A stretch of DNA of 27,277 nucleotides. It comes from an uncultured Duncaniella sp. Lineage in GTDB: Bacteria > Bacteroidota > Bacteroidia > Bacteroidales > Muribaculaceae. The stretch covers positions 1-27,277 of the forward strand of contig CAJUKP010000027.1 of assembly GCA_910587165.1 (NCBI GenBank), given 5' to 3'. This document shows, piece by piece, positions 1-7,494 of the stretch. Every line of letters begins with the position of its first letter. The first letter of the stretch is position 1. The translations under genes were made by a program, and so were the position numbers. The notes below the pieces were generated by a model. It saw only the letters and a program-made list of their open reading frames with translations. It was not told the origin of the DNA and made no database searches.

Positions 1-1
1 G

Positions 2-1819
2 CAGATGAAGAAATTCATCGTCAAGAGCTACGGCAAGAAGGGTCAGGACATCGTCGACAAGAACTACGCCGCCGTCGACCGTGGCGGTGAGTACAAGACT
101 CTTCCCGTCGACAAGGCATGGAGCAACCTCGAGATCGAGGCTCCCGCTGCCAACAACGATCCCGCCTTCATCAACGAGGTGGTTCGTCCCATCAACGCCC
201 AGGACGGCGACCTGCTCAAGGTCAGCACATTCAAGGGCATCGAGGACGGCACCTGGGAGCAGGGCACCGCTGCCTACGAGAAGCGCGGTGTGGCCGCTTT
301 CGTTCCCGAATGGCTCGAGGAGAACTGTATCCAGTGTAACAAGTGTGCCTACGTCTGCCCCCACGCTTCCATCCGTCCCTTCGTTCTCGACGAGAAAGAG
401 ATGGCTGCTGCTCCCGCCGGCACAAACGCAATCCCCGCCATCGGCAAGATGTTTGCAGGTATGCAATTCATCCAGGCCGTTGACGTGCTCGACTGTCTCG
501 GTTGCGGCAACTGTGTGGCTGTCTGCCCCGGCAAGAAGGGCGTGAAGGCTCTCGAGATGAAACCCCTCGAGACTCAGCTCGACGTGCAGAAGGAGTGGGA
601 CTACTGCGTGGCTTCCGTAAGCTCCAAGCAGAACCTCGTGGACATCAAGAGCAACGTGAAGAACTCACAGTTCGCCACCCCGCTCTTCGAGTTCTCAGGC
701 GCTTGCTCCGGTTGCGGCGAGACTCCCTATGTCAAGCTCATCTCCCAGCTCTTCGGCGACCACGAGATCGTGGCCAACGCTACCGGCTGTTCTTCAATCT
801 ACTCCGGTTCCGTTCCCTCAACCCCCTACACCAAGAACGAGAAGGGCTACGGTCCCGCATGGGCCAACTCCCTCTTCGAGGACTTCGCTGAGTTCGGTCT
901 CGGCATGACCCTCGCTCACGAGAAGCTCGCCGCACGTGTGGCAGGCTTCATGCAGCAGGCTCTCGAGTGCGACAAGTGCTCCGATGAGATCAAGGCTCTC
1001 GCCGCCAAGTGGCTCGAGAATCGCACCGACGCTGCCATCACCCGTGAGGTGGCCGAGCAGATCGTGCCTCTCGCTCAGGCTTGCGGATGCGAGGTTTGCC
1101 AGGGCATCCTCTCCGTCAAGGAGCATATCGCCAAGCGTTCACAGTGGATCATCGCCGGCGACGGTGCCTCCTACGACATCGGCTTCGGTGGTCTTGACCA
1201 CGTGCTCGCTTCCAACAAGAACGTCAACGTGCTCGTGCTCGACACCGAGGTTTACTCCAACACCGGTGGCCAGGCTTCCAAGGCTACTCCTATCGGCGCC
1301 ATCGCCAAGTTTGCCGCTTCCGGCAAGCGTGTCCGCAAGAAGGACCTCGGCCTCATCGCCTCGACCTATGGCTACGTTTACGTGGCACAGATCGCAATGG
1401 GTGCCGACAATGCCCAGACCCTCAAGGCCATCCGCGAGGCTGAGGCTTATGACGGTCCCTCGCTCATCATCGCCTACGCTCCCTGTATCAACCACGGTAT
1501 CCGCAAGGGTATGGGTCACGCTCAGGAAGAGCAGCAGGCTGCCGTTGAGTGCGGTTACTGGCACCTCTGGCGTTACAACCCCGCTCTCGAAGAGGAAGGC
1601 AAGAACCCCTTCAGCCTCGACTCAAAGGCTCCCGCATGGGACAAGTTCGAGGACTTCCTCAAGGGTGAGGTGCGCTACGCTTCCGTAATGAAGCAGTATC
1701 CCGCCGAGGCCGCCGAGCTCTTCGCTGCAGCAAAGGCCAACGCACAGTGGCGCTACAACAACTACCTGCGCCTCTCACAGCAGCAGTGGGGTCAGGAGCC
1801 CGCTCCCGAAGTGAAATAA
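2..1819 (+). CDS. nifJ: Pyruvate:ferredoxin oxidoreductase, C-terminal half (5' end outside window)
   Basis: Oxidative decarboxylation of pyruvate to acetyl-CoA and CO2 with electron transfer to ferredoxin, in the cytoplasm. The frame is open from base 2, before the ATG at 5. About 604 residues are present against roughly 1,180 for the full homodimeric enzyme, so the N-terminal half lies upstream and ATG 5 is an internal Met. Counting from that Met, a two-[4Fe-4S] ferredoxin domain shows CIQCNKCAYVCP near residue 108 and CLGCGNCVAVCPG near 164. The TPP-binding domain follows, with a CSGCGETP cluster ligand segment near 230, GDGASYDIGFGG near 386 and YSNTGGQASKATP just after. It ends in TAA and is followed by a strong terminator. 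Codon use is very uniform (GCC, CTC, AAG), as expected of a highly expressed gene. Confidence 0.95.
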   Translation, partial: QMKKFIVKSYGKKGQDIVDKNYAAVDRGGEYKTLPVDKAWSNLEIEAPAANNDPAFINEVVRPINAQDGDLLKVSTFKGIEDGTWEQGTAAYEKRGVAAFVPEWLEENCIQCNKCAYVCPHASIRPFVLDEKEMAAAPAGTNAIPAIGKMFAGMQFIQAVDVLDCLGCGNCVAVCPGKKGVKALEMKPLETQLDVQKEWDYCVASVSSKQNLVDIKSNVKNSQFATPLFEFSGACSGCGETPYVKLISQLFGDHEIVANATGCSSIYSGSVPSTPYTKNEKGYGPAWANSLFEDFAEFGLGMTLAHEKLAARVAGFMQQALECDKCSDEIKALAAKWLENRTDAAITREVAEQIVPLAQACGCEVCQGILSVKEHIAKRSQWIIAGDGASYDIGFGGLDHVLASNKNVNVLVLDTEVYSNTGGQASKATPIGAIAKFAASGKRVRKKDLGLIASTYGYVYVAQIAMGADNAQTLKAIREAEAYDGPSLIIAYAPCINHGIRKGMGHAQEEQQAAVECGYWHLWRYNPALEEEGKNPFSLDSKAPAWDKFEDFLKGEVRYASVMKQYPAEAAELFAAAKANAQWRYNNYLRLSQQQWGQEPAPEVK

Positions 1820-1854
1820 TAACAGCCCCCGTGGCATCGCTTTAGCATAATACG

Positions 1855-1887
1855 CCGGGCGGCAGGTCAATCCTGCCGCCCGGTTTC
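1855..1887 (+). terminator. Rho-independent terminator of PFOR gene
   Basis: A perfect 12-bp stem pairs 1855-1866 with 1872-1883 around a 5-base TCAAT loop. It is followed by TTTCTC and lies 36 bases after the PFOR stop codon. Confidence 0.85.
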
Positions 1888-1911
1888 TCATTATGGGGTC
1901 AGCAGACAAAG

Positions 1912-2059
1912 CCGGTCAGGAAAGGGATACAGATGGACAAAGGGGCAAAAGGAACAAAAAGAATTTTGGATTCAGATTCATCAGACTGATTATATCTGAA
2001 AAAATAAAAAATCTGTTCCTTTTGCCCTTTTGTCCATTTGTATCCCTTTTCCTGACCGG
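1912..2059. repeat. Long-inverted-repeat intergenic element, copy 1
   Basis: The left arm at 1912-1956 and the right arm at 2014-2059 are reverse complements over 45-46 bases with two mismatches and one indel. The arms are purine-rich on the left and pyrimidine-rich on the right, and the termini read CCGGTCAGG / CCTGACCGG. The loop (1971-2000) holds a smaller palindrome of form TCAGAT..ATCAGA..TGAT..ATCTGA. Related copies lie at about 20089, 22244, 24311 and 27015. Together with the terminator and a promoter it fills the 307-base gap between PFOR and the helicase; no credible gene is seen there. Confidence 0.85.
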
Positions 2060-2090
2060 TAACTTTTGTTTCTTAAATAGCTTTTAAATC

Positions 2091-2121
2091 TTGCAAATGC
2101 CATCACTTTAGCCTAACTTTG
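2091..2121 (+). promoter_or_regulatory. Bacteroidota-type promoter for the helicase gene
   Basis: The -7 box TAACTTTG is at 2114-2121, with a TTG-containing -33-like site starting at 2091. Only five bases separate the -7 box from the ATG at 2127, which implies a leaderless or nearly leaderless mRNA. Confidence 0.6.
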
Positions 2122-2126
2122 CATTC

Positions 2127-3536
2127 ATGACCGTCAACGAATTCGCGGCTTCCGTGACCGCCAACCTACCATATACACCCAATAAGCAGCAGGAGCAGCT
2201 CATCGGGGCGTTGGCGCGTTTCTGTTCCTCCTCCACTCCGAGCGACTCCGTCTTCATCATCAACGGCTATGCCGGTACAGGCAAGACCTCGCTCACAGGC
2301 GCACTCGTCAGAAGCCTCATGGCAGTGGGGCGCGAGGTGGTGCTTCTCGCTCCCACCGGGAGGGCGGCCAAAGTGATGTCGGCAGGAGCCTCACATCCGG
2401 CCAGCACCATACACCGCCGCATCTACCGCGGTCCAACAGGCGACCTCACCGGAGGAAACACCATCATGCAGCGCAACACCCTCTCCAACGCCGTCTTCAT
2501 AGTCGACGAGGCCTCCATGATAGGCGATACCTCGGCCGAAGGGACCACCTCCCTGCTCGACGACCTGGTGGAATATGTCTTCACGGGTGACAACTGCCGC
2601 CTCATACTCGTGGGTGATGTGGCACAGCTTCCCCCGGTCGGATCCACCGACTCTCCCGCCATGCAGCCGGCCACATTCAAGAGGCTCGGACTCCATGTGA
2701 GCCGCGCCACCATCACCGATACGGCCCGTCAGGCCCGCGGTTCAGGCATCCTGCGCAACGCCACATGGCTCCGCCGCGCCATGCTTGTCGATCCGCTCCC
2801 CGCGCCGAGGCTTGTCACCGACGGTTTCGACGATGTCCATGTGATAGAGGGCGACGATGTGGTCGACGTGATAGGCGAATGTTACCGCGCCGACGGTCCG
2901 GGCGAGACCATAGTGGTCACCCGCTCCAACAAGAGAGCCACCACGTTCAATCTCGGCATACGCACACAGGTGCTCGATCTCGAGGAAGAGCTCTCCCGCG
3001 GCGAGCGGCTTCTCGTGGCCAAGAACAACTATATGTGGAGCGCCAAGATAAAGGAGCTTGATTTCATAGCCAACGGCGACGTCGGCATAGTCACGGCGAT
3101 CCATTCCACCGAGGAGCGCTACGGATTCCGTTTCGCCAACGTCACGTTCCATCTCCCCGACCGTGACGTCGACGTGGAATGTCGCATATTCCTCGACACC
3201 CTCACCGACGAGAGCGCCTCGATCGACCGCGAGTCAATGCAGCGCCTTGCCGAAGCCTGTATGTCTGATCCGGAGCGCAATTCACCCGACCTCAACTGGG
3301 ACCAGCGGCTGCGGAGGCTCCGCACCGACCCTTATTTCAACGCCCTTCAGGTAAAATATGCCTACGCCGTCACCTGCCACAAGGCCCAGGGGGCACAGTG
3401 GGCCAATGTGGTGGTCGATCTCGGGGGCATACCCGCCGAAAGCCAGGGCCTCGACTTCTACCGTTGGCTCTACACCGCCACCTCCCGCGCCACCCGCCGC
3501 CTCTTCTTCCTCAATCCCGGCGAGATGGCCGGATAA
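2127..3536 (+). CDS. RecD/Dda-like SF1B DNA helicase (AAA ATPase)
   Basis: Predicted ATP-dependent 5'-3' DNA helicase of the RecD2/Dda type, 469 residues, acting in DNA repair or replication. Motifs in order: Q-motif region YTPNKQQEQ (about 17-25), Walker A GYAGTGKTS (about 48-56), motif Ia LLAPTGRAAK, Walker B FIVDEASM (about 127-134), motif III LVGDVAQLPPVGS, and C-terminal UvrD_C_2-type motifs YAVTCHKAQGAQW (about 410-423) and YTATSRATRR (about 452-461). It is shorter than RecD2 (about 700-800) and lacks the N-terminal HhH region, so it is nearer the compact Dda-like helicases of Bacteroidota. The start is the first ATG after the promoter, and no later Met precedes Walker A. It has its own promoter and is not clearly coupled to its neighbours. 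Confidence 0.9.
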   Translation: MTVNEFAASVTANLPYTPNKQQEQLIGALARFCSSSTPSDSVFIINGYAGTGKTSLTGALVRSLMAVGREVVLLAPTGRAAKVMSAGASHPASTIHRRIYRGPTGDLTGGNTIMQRNTLSNAVFIVDEASMIGDTSAEGTTSLLDDLVEYVFTGDNCRLILVGDVAQLPPVGSTDSPAMQPATFKRLGLHVSRATITDTARQARGSGILRNATWLRRAMLVDPLPAPRLVTDGFDDVHVIEGDDVVDVIGECYRADGPGETIVVTRSNKRATTFNLGIRTQVLDLEEELSRGERLLVAKNNYMWSAKIKELDFIANGDVGIVTAIHSTEERYGFRFANVTFHLPDRDVDVECRIFLDTLTDESASIDRESMQRLAEACMSDPERNSPDLNWDQRLRRLRTDPYFNALQVKYAYAVTCHKAQGAQWANVVVDLGGIPAESQGLDFYRWLYTATSRATRRLFFLNPGEMAG

Positions 3537-3572
3537 CCTGCCCCGCGATTTCACATTTCAAATGTTTTTTTG

Positions 3573-3580
3573 TATTTTTG
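3573..3580 (+). promoter_or_regulatory. -7 box (TATTTTTG) for pseudokinase-glycan unit
   Basis: The TAnnTTTG match lies 31 bases before the ATG at 3612, in the only AT-rich gap before the five-gene unit 3612-8921. No clear TTTG -33 box is seen at the right spacing. Confidence 0.55.
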
Positions 3581-3611
3581 CATTTGATATTCTTTTAAAA
3601 AACACAATCTG

Positions 3612-4382
3612 ATGTCAGAAAACCCTCCCGCACAATCCGACCAGAAGTGGACCGAGATAGAGCACCTGCCCGAATGGGATGAGGAGTTCTATCATGTCTA
3701 TACCGCCAAGAAGCATGGCAAGTGGCTGATGCTCAAAACTCTGCGCCCGGAGCTGAAGGGCCTGCCGGAGTATGAGAAGATGATTGAGAAGGAGTTTGAG
3801 GTGCGTTATAACCTTGCCCATCCCCACATCATCATGATCAACGATTTCGAGGAGGTGCCGGGACTGGGTATGTGCATCATCACCGATGATGTGTATGGCG
3901 ACTCCCTTGCCAAGCTCATAAGTGAGAAGAAGGTGACCGAGGACCACATCTATAAGCTCAACCACCAGCTGCTCGACGCGCTTGACTATATCCAGACCAA
4001 GCATCTGGCCCATCATCCCATCAATGCATCACGTGTGATCTTCACCGAGAATGTGGGCAATCTCAAGCTCATCGACGTCGGGTTCGATCAGAAGAATTTC
4101 CTCACCCATGCCGATACGAGCGAGGATATCTACAACTACGGTGTGCTGCTCAACGAGGCTCTCGATGCGCTCGGGACTCCGAATCCGAAGCTCCGCCGCA
4201 TTGCCGCGCGTTGTGTCAATCCCGATCCGGCCAAACGCTATCCCACTCTCAATGCCTTGCGTCTGGCGTTTGCCGACAAGCGCGAGCGTGTGCTCTACAT
4301 CTGCATCATAGTGTTCCTGTTGGCCATGATAGGTCTGCTGTTGTGGCTCAACTCCTCCCTCCGACCTGTCCCAACCGTCTAA
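3612..4382 (+). CDS. Membrane-anchored protein-kinase-like protein, predicted pseudokinase
   Basis: 256 residues with a Ser/Thr kinase fold and a C-terminal membrane helix (about 228-248, LYICIIVFLLAMIGLLLWL), so the kinase-like domain should face the cytoplasm. Visible kinase landmarks: a beta-3 lysine in LMLKTL (about 43), a C-helix Glu candidate in EKEFEVRYNLAHPHI, and LKLIDVGF in place of the DFG segment (about 155). The catalytic loop reads LAHHPINASRVIF where an active kinase has HRDxKPxN, so the catalytic Asp, the Lys and the Mg-binding Asn are all absent. No glycine-rich loop is recognisable before the lysine. I infer a scaffold or nucleotide sensor rather than an active kinase. It is the first gene of the unit, and the next ATG follows its stop by 9 bases. 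Confidence 0.8.
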   Translation: MSENPPAQSDQKWTEIEHLPEWDEEFYHVYTAKKHGKWLMLKTLRPELKGLPEYEKMIEKEFEVRYNLAHPHIIMINDFEEVPGLGMCIITDDVYGDSLAKLISEKKVTEDHIYKLNHQLLDALDYIQTKHLAHHPINASRVIFTENVGNLKLIDVGFDQKNFLTHADTSEDIYNYGVLLNEALDALGTPNPKLRRIAARCVNPDPAKRYPTLNALRLAFADKRERVLYICIIVFLLAMIGLLLWLNSSLRPVPTV

Positions 4383-4391
4383 CCACTGTCT

Positions 4392-5522
4392 ATGTCACTT
4401 AAAGTTGTTCCTATCCGGCATACGAAGAAGGATCTGCAGGAATATGTGAAATTCGGGATTGACCTCTACAAGGGCAATCCGTGTTTCGTGCCCCCTCTGA
4501 TATTCGACGATGTCGACACTCTCACCCCCTCGAAAAACCCCGCGTTCGATTTCTGCGAGGCCCAGTCGTTCATGGCCTACCGCGACGGTAAGCCGGTGGG
4601 GCGTATAACGGCCATAGTCAACGGTCTGCTCAACGAAAAGACCGGACGCAAGGAGGCCCGCTTCGGTTTCGTGGACTTCATAGACGACCCTGAGGTGGCC
4701 GACCTGCTCTTCGCCACGGCCGAGCAGTGGGCCCGCGACAAGGGTATGACCGAGATGATAGGCCCGATGGGTTTCTCGGACATGGACCACGAGGGGATGC
4801 TCATCGAGGGATTTGACGAGATGGGCACAATGGCCACCATCTACAATTATCCCTACTATCAGGCTCATGTGGAGCGTCTGGGATATGTCAAGGACACCGA
4901 TTGGGTGGAATACCGCATCAAGGTGCCCGACAAGGTGCCCGACAAGATGGCCCGTATAGCCGAGATCGTGCTCAAGAAATATAATCTGCGCATTGTCAAA
5001 TATACCTCGGCCAAGAAGATCAAGGCGGAGTATGGCGAGGCGCTGTTCGAGCTGATAAACGAGACATACGCCGGTCTCTACGGCTACTCGGCCCTCACGA
5101 AAAGGCAGATAGAATATTACATCGACATATATCTGGGACTGCTCCGTCTCGACTACGTTTGTCTGGTGGTCGATGCCGACGATAAGCTCATCGGTGTGGG
5201 CATAGCCATCCCGTCGCTCTCACAGGCCCTGCGCAAGAGCGGTGGAAAGCTTTTCCCCTTCGGATGGTATCATCTGCTCAAGGCTCTCAAGCGTCCCAAT
5301 CCGGTGGTCGACCTCATGCTGATAGCCGTCAGCCCGGAGTATCAGTCGAAGGGTGTGAACTCGCTCTTCTTCTACGATCTCATCGGTGTGTTCAACCGCA
5401 ACGGAGCCAAGGTGGCCGAGACCAATCTCGAGCTTGAGGGCAACCAGAGCGTGCAGTCGCAATGGGAGTACTTCGAGCGCCGTCAGCACCGCCGCCGCCG
5501 GGCATTCAGGAAAAAACTCTGA
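4392..5522 (+). CDS. GNAT-superfamily acyltransferase-like protein (double-domain)
   Basis: 376 residues, with no signal peptide or membrane helices. The N-terminal part (about 1-155) resembles one acyl-CoA N-acyltransferase fold (PVGRITAIVN, ARFGFVDFIDD, GPMGFSDMDHEGMLIEGFD). The C-terminal part (about 190-370) resembles a second, with LMLIAVSPEYQSKGVNSLFF in the position of the GNAT acyl-CoA-binding motif A. Proteins of this layout are common in Bacteroidota and Proteobacteria and are usually annotated only as GNAT family. The substrate cannot be read from the sequence. One speculative option, given the lipid genes nearby, is an amino-lipid or sphingoid-base N-acyltransferase. The basic tail RRQHRRRRAFRKKL could favour membrane association. 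The stop is 14 bases before the next gene's ATG. Confidence 0.75.
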   Translation: MSLKVVPIRHTKKDLQEYVKFGIDLYKGNPCFVPPLIFDDVDTLTPSKNPAFDFCEAQSFMAYRDGKPVGRITAIVNGLLNEKTGRKEARFGFVDFIDDPEVADLLFATAEQWARDKGMTEMIGPMGFSDMDHEGMLIEGFDEMGTMATIYNYPYYQAHVERLGYVKDTDWVEYRIKVPDKVPDKMARIAEIVLKKYNLRIVKYTSAKKIKAEYGEALFELINETYAGLYGYSALTKRQIEYYIDIYLGLLRLDYVCLVVDADDKLIGVGIAIPSLSQALRKSGGKLFPFGWYHLLKALKRPNPVVDLMLIAVSPEYQSKGVNSLFFYDLIGVFNRNGAKVAETNLELEGNQSVQSQWEYFERRQHRRRRAFRKKL

Positions 5523-5536
5523 TCCCACAATATCTC

Positions 5537-6688
5537 ATGGAGCAGCGTCCGCTCAAAATCCTTCTCCTTGGTGATGCCAGCAACTTCCACCACACCCTGT
5601 CGGTCGGGCTCGAAAGGCTCGGGCATGATGTGACGGTGGCATCGGAGGGGGGACGGTGGATGCACACCGGACGCGACATCGACATCTCGCGTGCTCCGCT
5701 TCCCGGCAAGCTGGGTGGCCTGGCCCTCTGGATCCGGCTACGGGCCGGACTGATGAGACGTTTCACCGGATTCGACGTGGTGTCCATCCACAGCCACGGT
5801 TTCCTTCCGCTCCGTCCCGGGCGCATACAGACTGTCTACGACTATCTGCTGAAAGGCAACCGGGGGGTGTTCCACTCGGTGCTCGGCACCAGCCCCTCAT
5901 ACGTGCGCGAGTGCATCAACCCTGACTCTCGGCTACGCTACAACGAATACCGCATCAACGGACGTCCGTCGCCATACTCTCTCGGCTGTCCCGGCATCGA
6001 GGGGAGATGGTGCTCGCCCGAACTCGAAGCTCTCGAGAAACATATCGACCGGACCATACTGGGAGGTGTGACCGCCCTTTATGAGTATGACCTTGCGCTC
6101 CGCACTGTGCTCCCCCCCGAAAAGATAGCCTACGGAGGTATCCCGATCGACACAGCCTCGATCACCCCTGTCGTGCTTCCCGAAAAAATAGACCGTGTGA
6201 GGATTTTCCTCGGCCGGCATAAGGGGAGGCTGCTCGAGAAGGGCACCGATCTGCTCGAGGCTGCCGCCCGTTCGGTGGTTGAGCGCCATCCGGACAAGGC
6301 TGAGCTTGTCATTGTGGAAAACCGCCCTTACGACGAGTATCTCGCCCTGCTCCGCTCAGCCCATATAGTGCTTGACCAGCTCTACAGCTACACCCCCGCC
6401 ACCAACGCGCTCCTCGCCATGGCCATGGGGCTTAATACAGTCTCCGGAGGCGATGAGGCATTCTACCGTTTTATCGGTGAGACCGAGATGAGGCCGGTGC
6501 TCCATGTCGAGCCCGATTTCGAGTCGGCCCGCGATGTGATAGAGCGCGCTGTGCTCTCCCCCGGGCTGATACGTGCCCGCGGTCTGGAGGGACGGCGGTT
6601 TGTGGAGAAACATAACGACTGCGTGACAGTGGCCCGCCGCAATGTGGAGTTCTGGACGCGCCGCCTCGGGGAGGAGGGACGCCTGTGA
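5537..6688 (+). CDS. GT-B fold glycosyltransferase (GT4-like)
   Basis: 383 residues from ATG 5537, chosen because LKILLLGDASNFHHTL is a typical GT-B N-terminus. The open frame extends back to 5462 but only inside the preceding gene. N-terminal Rossmann-like half: GLERLGHDVTVASEG, then FDVVSIHSHGFLP. C-terminal half: IFLGRHKGRLLEKGTDLLEAA-type sugar-nucleotide domain start, AELVIVENRPYDEYLALLRSAHIVLDQ, and TNALLAMAMGLNTVSGGDEAF, which matches the donor-binding E/D-containing segment of GT4-like enzymes. No membrane helix. The donor and acceptor sugars cannot be assigned. The stop codon overlaps the GTG start of the next gene (GTGA), so translation is likely coupled. Confidence 0.8.
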   Translation: MEQRPLKILLLGDASNFHHTLSVGLERLGHDVTVASEGGRWMHTGRDIDISRAPLPGKLGGLALWIRLRAGLMRRFTGFDVVSIHSHGFLPLRPGRIQTVYDYLLKGNRGVFHSVLGTSPSYVRECINPDSRLRYNEYRINGRPSPYSLGCPGIEGRWCSPELEALEKHIDRTILGGVTALYEYDLALRTVLPPEKIAYGGIPIDTASITPVVLPEKIDRVRIFLGRHKGRLLEKGTDLLEAAARSVVERHPDKAELVIVENRPYDEYLALLRSAHIVLDQLYSYTPATNALLAMAMGLNTVSGGDEAFYRFIGETEMRPVLHVEPDFESARDVIERAVLSPGLIRARGLEGRRFVEKHNDCVTVARRNVEFWTRRLGEEGRL

Positions 6689-7494
6689 CTCTCGATGTGC
6701 TCATAGCCACCCACCGTCCGGACGGCATACGCCGTGTGGCCGGAATGTCCCTCCCACGGGTGGAAGGGGTCAGATACATAGTGTCATGGCAGATGAGCGG
6801 CGACACTCCTGTGCCCACCGCCCTGGCCGGCAGGGACGATGTGGAGATACACCGCACGGAGTCGATAGGTCTGAGCCTCAACCGTAACGACGGTATCTCA
6901 CGCTCACAGGCCGACATATACCTGATAGCCGACGATGACCTCAGCTATACGGCCGGACAGCTCCGGGCCGTGATGGAGGCTTTCGGCTCGCGTCCTGACA
7001 TGGATGTGGCCGCTTTCATGGCGGAGAGCGATGTGCCCAAGCCCTATCCCTCCGCAGAGTGTCCCATCATGCCATACCCCAAGGGTTACTATCCCACGTC
7101 GTTCGAGATAGCTGTCCGCCGTAATGCCCGCACAGCCCCGCTGAGATTCGACAGCCGTTTCGGACTCGGATCCGGAGTGTTCCATCTCGGCGAGGAGGAT
7201 GTCTTCATGCTCTCGGCCCGCAGGCTGGGGCTGGATATGCGTTTTATCCCCGTAGTGATAACCCGCCACGATGGCCCTACCACCGGTGAGCGGGCTGTCA
7301 GCGATCCCAAGGCTCTGAGAGCAATGGGAGCGGTGATGCTGCTCTTCTATCCGGCCACGTTCCCGCTCCGCATCCCCCTCAAGGCCTGGCGTCTGGGCCG
7401 GAAAGCCCATGCCCCGATGCCGGTGGCTTTTGTCCGCATGGCCGAGGGGGCTCTGATGCAGATGGCTTATAAAGTGAGATCATGGTGGAGATGA
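6685..7494 (+). CDS. GT2-like (GT-A) glycosyltransferase
   Basis: 269 residues from a GTG start at 6685. The start is supported by a strong purine-rich ribosome-binding site (GGGGAGGAGGGA, about 6668-6679), unusual in this window, and by the overlap with the upstream stop. The opening LDVLIATHRPDGI is the typical GT2 beta-1 strand. IADDDLSY near residue 78 is the metal-binding DxD motif. GSGVFHLGEEDVFMLSARR near 165 is the ED acceptor/catalytic region. The C-terminal segment VMLLFYPATFPLRIPLKAW is hydrophobic and could touch the membrane. It likely adds a sugar to the lipid-linked glycan exported by the flippase that follows; the sugar is unknown. Confidence 0.8.
   Translation: MTLDVLIATHRPDGIRRVAGMSLPRVEGVRYIVSWQMSGDTPVPTALAGRDDVEIHRTESIGLSLNRNDGISRSQADIYLIADDDLSYTAGQLRAVMEAFGSRPDMDVAAFMAESDVPKPYPSAECPIMPYPKGYYPTSFEIAVRRNARTAPLRFDSRFGLGSGVFHLGEEDVFMLSARRLGLDMRFIPVVITRHDGPTTGERAVSDPKALRAMGAVMLLFYPATFPLRIPLKAWRLGRKAHAPMPVAFVRMAEGALMQMAYKVRSWWR

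Noticed and set aside
1893..2087. Small open frame giving a Lys-rich then Phe/Leu-rich peptide across repeat copy 1; similar frames at 20041-20478 and 26961-27209
   Set aside because: The peptide pattern comes from the purine- and pyrimidine-rich arms of the inverted repeat and recurs in different frames, so it reflects the repeat, not a protein.
5462..5536. Upstream ATG of the GT-B glycosyltransferase frame
   Set aside because: It lies inside the acyltransferase gene and would add a Pro-rich segment unlike GT-B N-termini; ATG 5537 fits the family.
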